Shown here: in pieces, positions 17,394-25,624 of the stretch
How the letters are laid out: the number at the start of each line of letters is the position of its first letter
How positions within the stretch are numbered: position 1 is the stretch's first letter
From: an uncultured Clostridium sp.
Lineage (GTDB): Bacteria; Bacillota; Clostridia; TANB77; CAG-508
Reading direction: 5' to 3'
Assembly: GCA_930989765.1 (NCBI GenBank)
Contig: CAKNNA010000002.1
Location: 1-64,000, forward strand
Length of the DNA stretch: 64,000 nucleotides
Made by a program: the position numbers and the translations under genes
Notes under the pieces: generated by a model
Database searches by the model: none
Told to the model about the DNA's origin: nothing
The model's input: the letters and a program-made list of their open reading frames with translations, nothing else

Positions 17394-17813
17394 ATGGAAG
17401 AAAGAGAAAAAATAATTAGACTCTGGTTTGATATGTGGTTACAGCAAAAAGATTTAGGTATAGACGATATATTTGAAGAAAACATAATTTATGTTGAAAG
17501 TTGGAGCCCTAGATATGAAAATCGAGATACTGTAAAACATTGGTTTAATGAATGGAATACTAGAGGAAAAGTATTGAATTGGGATATTAAGCAATATTTT
17601 CATAAAGATAATCAAACTATTGTAGAGTGGTATTTTAAAAACACTATGTATAATGGAAAAATAGAAGAATTTGATGGTATATCACTTGTTAGATGGTCTA
17701 ATGATAATAAAATAGAGTTTCTAAAAGAATTTGGATGTAACTTAAATAATTATAATCCATACCAAGATAGTGATATACCAAAATTTAGAAATGAAAATGT
17801 AGGTTGGTTTTAA
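17394..17813 (+). CDS. NTF2/SnoaL-like protein
   Basis: 139 residues with a SnoaL-type cone fold pattern: an opening helix IIRLWFDMWLQQKD, FEENIIYVESWSPRYENRDTVKHWFNEW, then strands INWDIKQYFHKDNQTIVEWYFK and ISLVRW. Such proteins range from isomerases to binding or immunity proteins. The substrate cannot be told. AGAGGTG precedes the ATG. Confidence 0.7.
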   Translation: MEEREKIIRLWFDMWLQQKDLGIDDIFEENIIYVESWSPRYENRDTVKHWFNEWNTRGKVLNWDIKQYFHKDNQTIVEWYFKNTMYNGKIEEFDGISLVRWSNDNKIEFLKEFGCNLNNYNPYQDSDIPKFRNENVGWF

Positions 17814-17894
17814 ATAATAAATAAATTACAATTTTATGAATTTGTATCTATATCTTGATAAAAAACAAATATTCTTATATATTGGAGGTAAAAT

Positions 17895-18386
17895 ATGAAA
17901 AAAGAATTTATTATTTTTTGTGTTATATTGACTATAATCATTATATTAATCGCAACATTTATTATACAAAAACATCAAGCTAATAATAATAAAATAGGAG
18001 AAAACATGAATACAACTATTCCATTAAATATAACTAACAGTGAAGAAAAAACTGTTAAAAGAACTCTTGATAAAGTAAAAATGTCAATCAAAGAAGGAAC
18101 TGTATCAGCAACTGGTGCTACAATTATTATAGAAGATGATAATGAGCAACCATATAATTATACTACTTGGTATAGAATTGACAAAGAAGTTAATGGACAA
18201 TGGATAGCCCTTGAACCTATTGATGATAATAATATTTCTGATGAATTATCACTATATCAAAATTTCGAATTTCAAATTGATTGGTCAAATATATATGGAA
18301 CATTAGAAAAAGGACAATATAGATTAGTAAAAACTATTTTTGATAATGAAAATCAATACTTTTGGGTAGAATTTTCAATTAACTAA
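17895..18386 (+). CDS. Membrane-anchored Ig-like domain protein
   Basis: 163 residues. An N-terminal signal anchor (FIIFCVILTIIIILIATFII) has no clear lipobox. The rest is one Ig-like domain (VKMSIKEGTVSATGATIIIEDDNEQPYNYTTWYRIDKEVNGQW, GQYRLVKTIF, FWVEFSIN), as in Big_9-type domains. Probably a surface accessory protein of the cargo segment. TTGGAGG precedes the ATG. Confidence 0.65.
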   Translation: MKKEFIIFCVILTIIIILIATFIIQKHQANNNKIGENMNTTIPLNITNSEEKTVKRTLDKVKMSIKEGTVSATGATIIIEDDNEQPYNYTTWYRIDKEVNGQWIALEPIDDNNISDELSLYQNFEFQIDWSNIYGTLEKGQYRLVKTIFDNENQYFWVEFSIN

Positions 18387-18555
18387 AAAATTATTAAGAG
18401 ATAGTTACATTTCCTTATTATTGTACAAAAAGTCAAAAAATGTCGAAAAATGTAGAAAAAACAGGAAATATTTTACATTTTTTTAGGAGGATTTTATTGA
18501 AAAATTATAAAGTATATGATAGCATATTTGTATAATAAAGAAAGGGGGAATTTCT

Positions 18556-19557
18556 ATGAAAAAAAGCTTCTTAGTTAAATCATTTATTCTTTTACTCATT
18601 ATTACAATGCTATCATTTACAATTATGAGCTTTACGGTTCAAGCTGCAGACAATGCCTCATTACAGACAGACAGAATTAATATAGGAGGTGAAACTGTTG
18701 ATGAAATAATAACAGAAAATTCTGATACAGAAACAGGTCCTATATTACAATATGATGCTACTACTGGAGAAACAACGGAAATCAATATGGATGAAGTTAG
18801 ACAAAATATTTTACAAAAAAATAGTAGAACTGGAGAAAGGTTAGATAGAATTGAACCATTTGATCCATTAGGTTCTCAACAAAATAAAGCTTCTATTACT
18901 CCATATAGTACAACTTTTAACAAAGTTTCAAACACATCTGATTTTCCTTATAGAGTAACTTGTCGTATATCTATGGAAATTTACGGAAAATATGGTTCAG
19001 CTTCAGGATTTTTAGTTGGTCCTAATATACTTCTTACTGCTGCACATTGTGTAATGAATAAAAATGATAATGATAACACATTTGCTCAATGGACGGCTTA
19101 TCCAGCATACAATAATGGAGCATATAAAGGAATAAAAACAGGTTGGGCAAAAATCATTTATCCTTCTGGTTGGAAGCAAAACCATTCAACTGAAAACGAT
19201 TGGTGCATTTGTATATTAAATGATAATATTGGTTCACAGGTAGGCTGGTATGGTTGTCAAGCATATGGTACAAATGGAGAGATGGACGGTTTATCTGTAA
19301 GAGCAATTGGATATCCTTCTAATCCTGGTGGCTCATTATATCAATATTATACATATGGAAATTTATCTTGGATAAAGAATGGAAGTTTTGACACATCTTC
19401 TAAAATTGTTGAAGGAATGAGTGGAGGACCTATTGCGCGTACATCTGATAATTATGCTGTAGGTTTAGTAAAAGGATATTTTACATTTAGACCAGATACA
19501 GGCATAGGAGTAAGAATAACTCAACAAATTATTGACTTAATAAGAGAGAATAGTTAA
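18556..19557 (+). CDS. Secreted trypsin-like (V8/glutamyl-type) serine protease
   Basis: 333 residues with a signal peptide (about residues 1-31, cleavage near VQAAD), a propeptide, and a chymotrypsin-fold catalytic domain: His in LLTAAHCV, Asp in TENDWCICIL, Ser in EGMSGGPIA. It would be exported and cleave proteins outside the cell. AAAGGGGG precedes the ATG. A hairpin terminator follows. It is a cargo gene without visible link to transfer. Confidence 0.85.
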   Translation: MKKSFLVKSFILLLIITMLSFTIMSFTVQAADNASLQTDRINIGGETVDEIITENSDTETGPILQYDATTGETTEINMDEVRQNILQKNSRTGERLDRIEPFDPLGSQQNKASITPYSTTFNKVSNTSDFPYRVTCRISMEIYGKYGSASGFLVGPNILLTAAHCVMNKNDNDNTFAQWTAYPAYNNGAYKGIKTGWAKIIYPSGWKQNHSTENDWCICILNDNIGSQVGWYGCQAYGTNGEMDGLSVRAIGYPSNPGGSLYQYYTYGNLSWIKNGSFDTSSKIVEGMSGGPIARTSDNYAVGLVKGYFTFRPDTGIGVRITQQIIDLIRENS

Positions 19558-19590
19558 AATTATGAAAATTAAATAAAAATTTAAAATCTA

Positions 19591-19620
19591 AAGAGATATT
19601 AAGAAATTAATATCTCTTTT
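19591..19620 (+). terminator. Hairpin terminator
   Basis: AAGAGATATTAA (19591-19602) pairs with TTAATATCTCTT (19607-19618) and is followed by T residues. Confidence 0.75.
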
Positions 19621-19769
19621 CAATGCTATCTTAAGTTACTAATAACAAAGTAAAAATGTTATTTTATAAAACTAATATTAAAATAAAAAAATGAATAATA
19701 ACTTGATTGTTCAAAATATAAAATAACGGTAAATAATAAAAGATAGAAGATAGCAAAAGCTATCTTTAT

Positions 19770-20012
19770 CTATTCTAGTATTGGTTTTATTTCTGTATTA
19801 TAGTCTATATCTAAAACATTGCATAGAGCAACTAATTCAAAATCTTTTACAATACTTATTCCTTTTTCCATCCTATAGAGTTCAACTCTATGTATATCAA
19901 CTCCATATAATTGTACTCTTCTACAAACTTCTTCTTTTGAAAAACCTTTTTTATTTCGATGTTCTAATAGAAGATTGCCAATTATATTTGCTTTATTATT
20001 ATATTTTTTCAA
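19770..20012 (-). CDS. XRE-family helix-turn-helix regulator
   Basis: 80 residues, essentially one HTH domain: IIGNLLLEHRNKKGFSKEEVCRRVQLYGVDIHRVELYRMEKGISIVKDFELVALCNVLDIDY. A small hairpin (AGATAGCAAAAGCTATCT) lies downstream as its terminator. One of two adjacent XRE genes that separate cargo from the next rightward unit; likely a transcriptional switch of the element. Confidence 0.8.
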   Translation of the reverse strand: MKKYNNKANIIGNLLLEHRNKKGFSKEEVCRRVQLYGVDIHRVELYRMEKGISIVKDFELVALCNVLDIDYNTEIKPILE

Positions 20013-20172
20013 GAAAATCCCTCACTAATTCTTTTTTTATTGATTTTATTACAAATTTTGTGATAAACTGTAACAGAGCCTAACGGTTTCGGATTATTTT
20101 ATCCATTTTTTTTATAATTATAAGTAAAATGAGGAGATATTTAGACTAGAAATATTTAGAGAAAATAAAAAA

Positions 20173-20208
20173 GCTAACAATATACCACCATATAATGCTA
20201 GCTTTAAA
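20173..20208 (-). terminator. Putative terminator of the second XRE gene
   Basis: AAAGCTA and TAGCTTT bracket the region just downstream of the leftward XRE gene, with A residues that are a T run on the coding strand. Confidence 0.5.
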
Positions 20209-20214
20209 GAATAT

Positions 20215-20529
20215 TTATTTTGTATTTAGTAAAACTGTAATCATTTTATTTATAACAGATTTATCTCTATCTGTTAAAAGTTCATATTGGTCGATAATAT
20301 CAGGGGACTTTATAAGGTCTTTGAACAATCTAATAGAAGAACAATTTGCAGTATTACAAATATTTATGGCATTATCTATACTTATTCCTGCTTTTCCTGT
20401 TTCTACTTGTGATAAAAACTGTGCATTGATATTTAATTTTTCTGCAAAATCTTCTTGAGTTAAATCAAGGTCTTTTCTAATATTCTTAATATTACGACCT
20501 ATAATTATACTATTATCTAAATTTGCCAT
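20215..20529 (-). CDS. XRE-family repressor
   Basis: 104 residues. The HTH (GRNIKNIRKDLDLTQEDFAEKLNINAQFLSQVETGKAGISIDNAINICNTANC) is followed by a short C-terminal helix (LLTDRDKSVINKMITVLL). Transcribed away from the rightward pseudo-receiver gene, so the shared 200-base region probably contains its operator. AAATGGGGTGAAATAATG gives a GGGGTG ribosome-binding site. Confidence 0.85.
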   Translation of the reverse strand: MANLDNSIIIGRNIKNIRKDLDLTQEDFAEKLNINAQFLSQVETGKAGISIDNAINICNTANCSSIRLFKDLIKSPDIIDQYELLTDRDKSVINKMITVLLNTK

Positions 20530-20729
20530 TATTTCACCCCATTTAATAGTATAATAAAATTTTAACTAAAAATGAAATAGACAATATATATAATTTAGTG
20601 ATAAAATTATAGGTAATAACTATATAATAATGGGTAATTTAGTTAAAAAATCGAGTTGGCAGATATAGAATAAAGTGTAAAGTCAACTTTATAACTATAT
20701 CTAAAAATTTTATGAACGGAGGTGAAAAA

Positions 20730-21365
20730 ATGTACTATTTAATTATCGTATTACTTTTTATTATTATTGTTATGTTTGGAGTAATGATAGAGCAAAAGAA
20801 AAAATATAAGTTTGAATTAACCAGAAAAAATAGAGAAATCGCATTAATTATGAAAAAATGTAATTTTTATAAAAATGAATACGAGGAATTACAAAAAACT
20901 TATAAAACAAACATTGAAATATCTGCAGCAAATGATTTTGAGCCTTTTGACAAAATGAAATATAATCCTATATATAAAGGCAAAAAAGCATTGGTTGGAG
21001 ATTATTTAGCTTGTTCTTATATTTTTACAAAGAAGGCTTTAGAAAGTCTTGGATTTGAAGTTACTATTGTTCATACTAAAGCTGAAGTAATAAGAAGAAT
21101 AAAAAATAATGAAAAATATGACATAATATTTAGCAATAATGTGTACGATGATGGTTCAGGACCACAGTGTTTTGAAGAATTAAAAAAAATTGAAGGATTT
21201 AATACACCAGTTGTAATTCATACTGTTACAAAAAATGCAAAATTTCATTTTGTAGTTGAACTAGGTTTTGATGGCTATATTGAAAAACCAGTTACACAAT
21301 CCAAATTAATACCTATGCTAGAAAAATTGTTACAAGGAGGAAATAATGAGACCAAAAACATTTAA
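20730..21365 (+). CDS. Membrane-anchored receiver-like protein (pseudo-REC)
   Basis: 211 residues: an N-terminal membrane helix (YYLIIVLLFIIIVMFGVMI), a coiled linker, then a CheY-like domain (KKALVGDYLACSYIFTKKALESLGFEVTIVHTKAEVI, YDIIFSNNVYDDGSG, PVVIHTV, GYIEKPVTQSKLI). The position of the phospho-acceptor Asp is Asn (FSNN), so it probably is not phosphorylated. GGAGGTG fixes the ATG at 20730. Target unknown. Confidence 0.7.
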   Translation: MYYLIIVLLFIIIVMFGVMIEQKKKYKFELTRKNREIALIMKKCNFYKNEYEELQKTYKTNIEISAANDFEPFDKMKYNPIYKGKKALVGDYLACSYIFTKKALESLGFEVTIVHTKAEVIRRIKNNEKYDIIFSNNVYDDGSGPQCFEELKKIEGFNTPVVIHTVTKNAKFHFVVELGFDGYIEKPVTQSKLIPMLEKLLQGGNNETKNI

Positions 21366-21711
21366 AATAATTTATATGTTAGATGGAAAAACAATGAATA
21401 CACAATGTTCTATTTATTATTTACACAAGTATATTGATAAACTCATTGAAGATGGATCAAGAATTATATGTATTTTTGCAAATAATGTTAAATCAAATAA
21501 GCCTTTGGATTCTAATGTTGAAGAGAAAAACAAATACTATAATTCAAGATATAATTATTATTATAGACAATATAAAAGTAACAAGATAGATGAAGATATG
21601 TTTAATAGAATAAAAATAAAGCTAAAAGAATTAAAAGAAAATTGTAATGATAAGAAAGAATTTTTTGATGAATTTACTATATTTGAAAAGGAAATAAAAA
21701 AGAAAGGGTAG
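21346..21711 (+). CDS. Hypothetical protein
   Basis: 121 residues, basic and helical with tyrosine-rich NSRYNYYYRQYKSN. AAGGAGG lies inside the end of the previous gene, which it overlaps by 20 bases, so the two are translationally coupled. Function unknown. Confidence 0.6.
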   Translation: MRPKTFKIIYMLDGKTMNTQCSIYYLHKYIDKLIEDGSRIICIFANNVKSNKPLDSNVEEKNKYYNSRYNYYYRQYKSNKIDEDMFNRIKIKLKELKENCNDKKEFFDEFTIFEKEIKKKG

Positions 21712-21717
21712 ATTAGA

Positions 21718-22065
21718 TTGAAAAAATCAGTAGATGAAAATATTGTCGAAATTTTTGATAATATGATAAATAAAACAAATAAAAGAGAGATTTTAATTAT
21801 GATAAAATCAGATATTCTTGAATTTTGTGGTGAAATTTCACCAATTGAATTAGAATTTCTTTCTGAAAACATTTATGATTATTGTTGTTTGATGGTAAAC
21901 CAAATAACAGATACAAAAATAATGTGGTACATAACAAGAAAAAATGCGAAATATTATGATCAAGTATCGGAAGGAGATAGAGAAAAATTTTGTTTTAAAT
22001 TTGATTTAAAACAAATGCAAGAACTTATAAAAAAATATATAAAAATATTAGAAGAAAAAAAGTAA
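21718..22065 (+). CDS. Hypothetical protein (TTG start)
   Basis: 115 residues, acidic, beginning with TTG at 21718 about 11 bases after AGAAAGGG; no ATG fits better. Segments IVEIFDNMINKTNKREILIMIKSDILEFCGEISPIELEFLSENIYDYCCLM suggest a small helical domain. Last gene of the unit, followed by a terminator. Confidence 0.6.
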   Translation: MKKSVDENIVEIFDNMINKTNKREILIMIKSDILEFCGEISPIELEFLSENIYDYCCLMVNQITDTKIMWYITRKNAKYYDQVSEGDREKFCFKFDLKQMQELIKKYIKILEEKK

Positions 22066-22147
22066 TATATATCAATTAGTAGTAAAAAATGTACCTTATA
22101 TGGAAAAATAAATATAATATTTGGATATATATATCATTAAATAATAT

Positions 22148-22188
22148 AAATCATAAATTTTCTTAATTGGGAATTTATGATTTTTTTG
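22148..22188 (+). terminator. Hairpin terminator
   Basis: AAATCATAAATT (22148-22159) pairs with AATTTATGATTT (22172-22183) and a T run follows. Confidence 0.75.
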
Positions 22189-22317
22189 CATAAAAAAAGC
22201 AGATACACTGCTGCATCTGCTAAAAGATTTAGTAATATATAAATATATGAATCATTTTATATATCGAAGATATTTATATCACTATAACCCTAAAAAATCA
22301 ATATTTTTATTCATTTT

Positions 22318-22836
22318 CTAAAAATATTCGTCATATTCATCTTCCGTAATTTCATCATTTACTACATCTAAATCAGGATATGTACAATATAAAAATGGAA
22401 TATCACAAATTATCTGTTCTACCTCTTCCCTACTAGGAAAGGCTAAAATTAATCTATCTGCTTTAGGGAGTGATAGGGGAGAATTAACCAATTTTATAAT
22501 TCCCTTTTTATTACCTTCATCAGCAACAATTATATGATATAGTAAATTGTCTTTTGTTAAAAATGTTATATATATTGGAAAATTGCCTTTATGAAATGTT
22601 ACAAATCTTCCTTTATATCTGCATAATATATCTAATGCTACTAACATATTATTATCTATCTTTTGTGTATTGTGAACTAATATTTCTCCTTTTTTGCTTA
22701 TTGCATTACTTGATATTATACTTTTAAAATTATTATTATATTCATCAAATAGTCTTTGTAAGTGTTCTATTTTAGTAGCACCAAAATCTTGTATAAAATT
22801 TATTATTTTAGTATCTTTTTCTTTTATTGTAACCAC
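22318..22836 (-). CDS. Winged-helix-like hypothetical protein (DUF5697-like)
   Basis: 172 residues. The opening IKEKDTKIINFIQDFGATKIEHLQRLF is a typical winged-helix start, and the later LPKADRLILAFPSREEVEQIICDIPFLYC resembles the nuclease-like end of DUF5697/Replic_Relax-type proteins in clostridial elements. The similarity is by eye. It ends with an acidic tail (NDEITEDEYDEYF). It follows the S1-repeat gene with a 9-base gap, so the two form one unit. Confidence 0.55.
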   Translation of the reverse strand: MVTIKEKDTKIINFIQDFGATKIEHLQRLFDEYNNNFKSIISSNAISKKGEILVHNTQKIDNNMLVALDILCRYKGRFVTFHKGNFPIYITFLTKDNLLYHIIVADEGNKKGIIKLVNSPLSLPKADRLILAFPSREEVEQIICDIPFLYCTYPDLDVVNDEITEDEYDEYF

Positions 22837-22845
22837 CTTCCCTTA

Positions 22846-23640
22846 TTAAATTATTCTCATTAAATAACCGTATATTAATTTTTTATCTTCCTTGATTTCA
22901 CTAATTTTTATCAACACATTGTCTTGATAATGTGGATAATTATTAAAACGAGGTGGGACTCTTGCAAGAACACTAACCTTTGAATTATCTAATTGGACGA
23001 TTATTCCACTATTTTGTTTTGGAAAAGCTATTACTTTTCCTGTATATTCTCCACTTTCAACAATATATTTTCTGATATTCTTAAATGGATTTTCAATAAA
23101 ATCTTTTGCAGATAATTCAAATTCATTTTTTTCAATATCTATTTTCTTTATTCTAACCTTTAAATATTCTCCAGGAGAATAATAATCTTTACAATTGACA
23201 ATATAGGTATGTTGTAGATTATCAGCTTTTATAATTATCTCTTTTCCATATAATTCTACTATAATATGCTTAACTCCAACTGCTAAAATTCTCACTCTAA
23301 CAACATCATTTTCTTTTAGTTTTTGAAATTCTATTTGTGATCGTAATATCATTGCATCTTTTCTACTTGCTATTGCAATATTACTAGTAGAATCTATTTC
23401 TATTACAATAAAGTCTATTTCTGCGCCTAACATTCCTCTTATCATTGATTTATTTATTTTCTCTATTCCTAAGTGTGTACAAGGAATTAAAACTTTTATT
23501 CCACCATACCATACTATTGCACAAGAAATTTTTTCACCTTTTAATTTGTAATATTCATCTTCAATTCCACTTATTTTACCTGTTAATATTCTCTTTTCTT
23601 CTTTACTTCTCAATAATTCCTTTGTTGTTAAGTTCTCCAA
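22846..23640 (-). CDS. S1-domain repeat RNA-binding protein
   Basis: 264 residues that read as consecutive S1-type OB folds: KEEKRILTGKISGIEDEYYKLKGEK...IKVLIPCTHLG, ENDVVRVRILAVGVKHIIVELYGKEIIIKADNL, and SGEYTGKVIAFPKQNSGIIVQLDNSKVSVLARVP. These resemble ribosomal protein S1 or its mobile-element relatives, which bind mRNA. It may affect translation of ICE messages; noteworthy alongside the two S6-like proteins. A ribosome-binding site (GGAGGTGAGAAA) precedes the ATG. Confidence 0.7.
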   Translation of the reverse strand: MENLTTKELLRSKEEKRILTGKISGIEDEYYKLKGEKISCAIVWYGGIKVLIPCTHLGIEKINKSMIRGMLGAEIDFIVIEIDSTSNIAIASRKDAMILRSQIEFQKLKENDVVRVRILAVGVKHIIVELYGKEIIIKADNLQHTYIVNCKDYYSPGEYLKVRIKKIDIEKNEFELSAKDFIENPFKNIRKYIVESGEYTGKVIAFPKQNSGIIVQLDNSKVSVLARVPPRFNNYPHYQDNVLIKISEIKEDKKLIYGYLMRII

Positions 23641-23778
23641 TTTCTCACCTCCAATTAAAAAGCACTTACCTTTAAAGTAAATGCTTAAATTGTTTTATTT
23701 ATACAAATTGTAATTTCTCGAGATGATTATAACATAAAAGCAAGTAATTATAAAACTACTTGCTAAAATTTATTATGA

Positions 23779-24012
23779 TTATTTTTGTAACAATTTCTTT
23801 ATTTCATCTTTTTTTGGTATTCTTCCTTGAACAACTACTTGCTCATCAATAACTAATGCTGGTGTTCTCATAACTCCATATTCCATAATTTTTGCCATAT
23901 CTTCTATTTTTTCAATAGTAGCCTCGATTCCTAATTCTTTTACACTTTCTTGTGTTGCTTCATATAATTTTCCACAATTACAACAACCCATTCCTAATAT
24001 TTTAATATTCAT
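23779..24012 (-). CDS. Thioredoxin-like redox-active disulfide protein
   Basis: 77 residues, MTH895/TM0996-type small thioredoxin: NIKILGMGCCNCGKLYEATQESVKELG, with CCNC active-site cysteines and the cis-Pro loop MRTPALVID. Proteins of this family accompany ArsR-regulated permeases, as here, and may hand electrons or metalloid-bound thiols to the permease. Last gene of a three-gene cassette; a hairpin (AGCAAGTA/TACTTGCT-like, 23741-23765) lies downstream. Confidence 0.85.
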   Translation of the reverse strand: MNIKILGMGCCNCGKLYEATQESVKELGIEATIEKIEDMAKIMEYGVMRTPALVIDEQVVVQGRIPKKDEIKKLLQK

Positions 24013-24034
24013 TATAAATTCCTCACTTTCTATT

Positions 24035-25066
24035 TTAAATAATTAAAAATCCAAATATATTAAATACATATCCTATCAAAATAATTCCTACTGATATTAT
24101 TCCAACAAATATTCCCAATAGTTTATTTTTCATTACTTGCTTTAACATTACTATTGATGGAATTGATAAGGCTGTAACACCCATCATAAATGTAAGCACA
24201 GTTCCTATCCCTGTTCCCTTTAGCACTAATGCTTCAGCTATTGGCATTGTTCCAAATATATCTGCATACATTGGTATTCCTACTATCGCTGCTAAAATTG
24301 GTGCAAATATATTTCCATTTCCTAAAATGGTTTCAACCATTGTTTGTGGAATCCAGTTATGGATAAATGCTCCAATTCCTACACCTAATAATACATATTT
24401 CCATACCTTTACAAAGATATTTTTTACTTGTTCTTTAGCATATTGTATTCTTTCTTTTTTTGTAGGCTCAACCTCTTGCGTTTCTCCAACTTTCATATCA
24501 AATACATAGTCTTGTATGTATTTTTCTAATTTTAGTTTTCCTATTAACATTCCACCTATTATAGCAAGTAAAACTCCTACAACTACATATACTATTGCTA
24601 CTTTCCAACCAAACATAGATGCTAAAAGTACAGTAGATGCCAAATCAACGAATGGAGATGATATTAAAAAACTAAATGTTACTTCCATTGGAAGTCCTGC
24701 TTTTACAAAACTAATAAATATTGGAATACTAGAACAACTACAAAATGGTGTTACCGTTCCAAGTAATGCTCCTAATGTTGCACCCTTTATGCCTTTTAAT
24801 TTACTTAATAGTCTTTTTGTTTTTTCTGGTGTAAATTTGCTTTCAATGTAGGAAAATATGAAAATTAGAACTGATAGCAATGCTATGATTTTTATTGAAT
24901 CATATATAAAGAATTGTAAACTACCTCCAATTTTTCCCCATATATCTGTATCATTGATTGGTAATCTAAAAATATTATTAACAATCCAAGCAATTAAATC
25001 AGAAAGCCAAGTCATTTTTAGAAAAACATCATTCAAAATGCTAAAAAATTGTGATACATACTGCAT
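24035..25066 (-). CDS. ArsP/YraQ-family permease
   Basis: 343 residues with about eight membrane helices and the family motif TPFCSCSSIPIFI (about residue 105), plus a second half repeat ending NKLLGIFVGIISVGIILIGYVF. The central loop (MKVGETQEVEPTKKERIQYA) is cytoplasmic and charged. This family exports organoarsenicals or other soft metal/thiol compounds; the exact substrate is not readable. Preceded by an ArsR-type dyad. Confidence 0.85.
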   Translation of the reverse strand: MQYVSQFFSILNDVFLKMTWLSDLIAWIVNNIFRLPINDTDIWGKIGGSLQFFIYDSIKIIALLSVLIFIFSYIESKFTPEKTKRLLSKLKGIKGATLGALLGTVTPFCSCSSIPIFISFVKAGLPMEVTFSFLISSPFVDLASTVLLASMFGWKVAIVYVVVGVLLAIIGGMLIGKLKLEKYIQDYVFDMKVGETQEVEPTKKERIQYAKEQVKNIFVKVWKYVLLGVGIGAFIHNWIPQTMVETILGNGNIFAPILAAIVGIPMYADIFGTMPIAEALVLKGTGIGTVLTFMMGVTALSIPSIVMLKQVMKNKLLGIFVGIISVGIILIGYVFNIFGFLII

Positions 25067-25087
25067 ACAAAAACTCCTTTCCTATAA

Positions 25088-25116
25088 ATATCTATATAGA
25101 CAAGTGTCAATATACT
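25088..25116. promoter_or_regulatory. ArsR-type operator upstream of permease
   Basis: ATATAGACA-AG-TGTCAATATA is an imperfect dyad between the permease start and the arsR stop. It shares TATATAGA with the dyad before arsR. Confidence 0.5.
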
Positions 25117-25125
25117 ATTTTAAAA

Positions 25126-25146
25126 TATAACACCTTTAATAAGGTG
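25126..25146. terminator. Hairpin after arsR
   Basis: AACACCTT/AAGGTGT with a 4-base loop, close to the arsR stop; flanked by AT-rich sequence. Confidence 0.5.
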
Positions 25147-25152
25147 TATATC

Positions 25153-25458
25153 TTATTTTTTGCAAATACAATCTTTTTTATCATTTGAAATGAATTGTAA
25201 AAATTCGATTATTTCTTTCATTTTTTTATCATTTAATTTATAATACATCCAATTTGCTTCTTTTCTTGATGTTACTATTCCACTATCTGATAATACTTTT
25301 AAATGATGTGATAATGTTGGCTGTGTTATATTAAATTTTTCCAATATTTTGCATACACACATTTCTCCACAAGAAAGCATATCTATTATTTGTAATCTAT
25401 TAGAATCTGATAATACTTTAAATATTTCAGCTTTTTCTACATATTTTTGTTTCTCCAT
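25153..25458 (-). CDS. ArsR-family metal-sensing repressor
   Basis: 101 residues with the ArsR winged helix: AEIFKVLSDSNRLQIIDMLSCGEMCVCKIL, ITQPTLSHHLKVLSDSGIVTSRKEANWMYYKL. Cysteines in SCGEMCVC at the sensing helix and the terminal CICKK can bind a thiophilic ion. AAGGAAG fits the ATG at 25458 better than the TTG six codons upstream. It should repress itself and the permease/thioredoxin genes through the two adjacent dyads. Confidence 0.9.
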   Translation of the reverse strand: MEKQKYVEKAEIFKVLSDSNRLQIIDMLSCGEMCVCKILEKFNITQPTLSHHLKVLSDSGIVTSRKEANWMYYKLNDKKMKEIIEFLQFISNDKKDCICKK

Positions 25459-25480
25459 TTTTACACTTCCTTTCAATTTC

Positions 25481-25506
25481 AGTATATAGATAACTGTCTA
25501 TATACT
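25481..25506. promoter_or_regulatory. ArsR operator, 10-bp inverted repeat
   Basis: AGTATATAGA (25481-25490) and TCTATATACT (25497-25506) form a perfect 10-bp inverted repeat with a 6-base spacer immediately upstream of arsR, a typical autoregulatory operator. Confidence 0.75.
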
Positions 25507-25523
25507 ATTATATGCAAAAACTA

Positions 25524-25575
25524 AAAAAATGCAACCCTTTTTTGAAAACTTTTAATTTTCTGTTGCATTTTTTAT
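25524..25575. terminator. Bidirectional terminator between arsR region and T4CP end
   Basis: AAAAAATGCAAC (25524-25535) pairs with GTTGCATTTTTT (25562-25573); A and T runs flank both sides. Confidence 0.6.
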
Positions 25576-25624
25576 TGGAGTCGCCCTACAAATTACTATT
25601 CTTAAAGATGATTATATCATAATA

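Noticed and set aside
20041..20110. Possible tRNA in the ICE that could read CGGN
   Set aside because: The text CCTAACGGTTTCGG caught attention, but no acceptor, D or T arm can be folded. I found no complete tRNA gene in the window.
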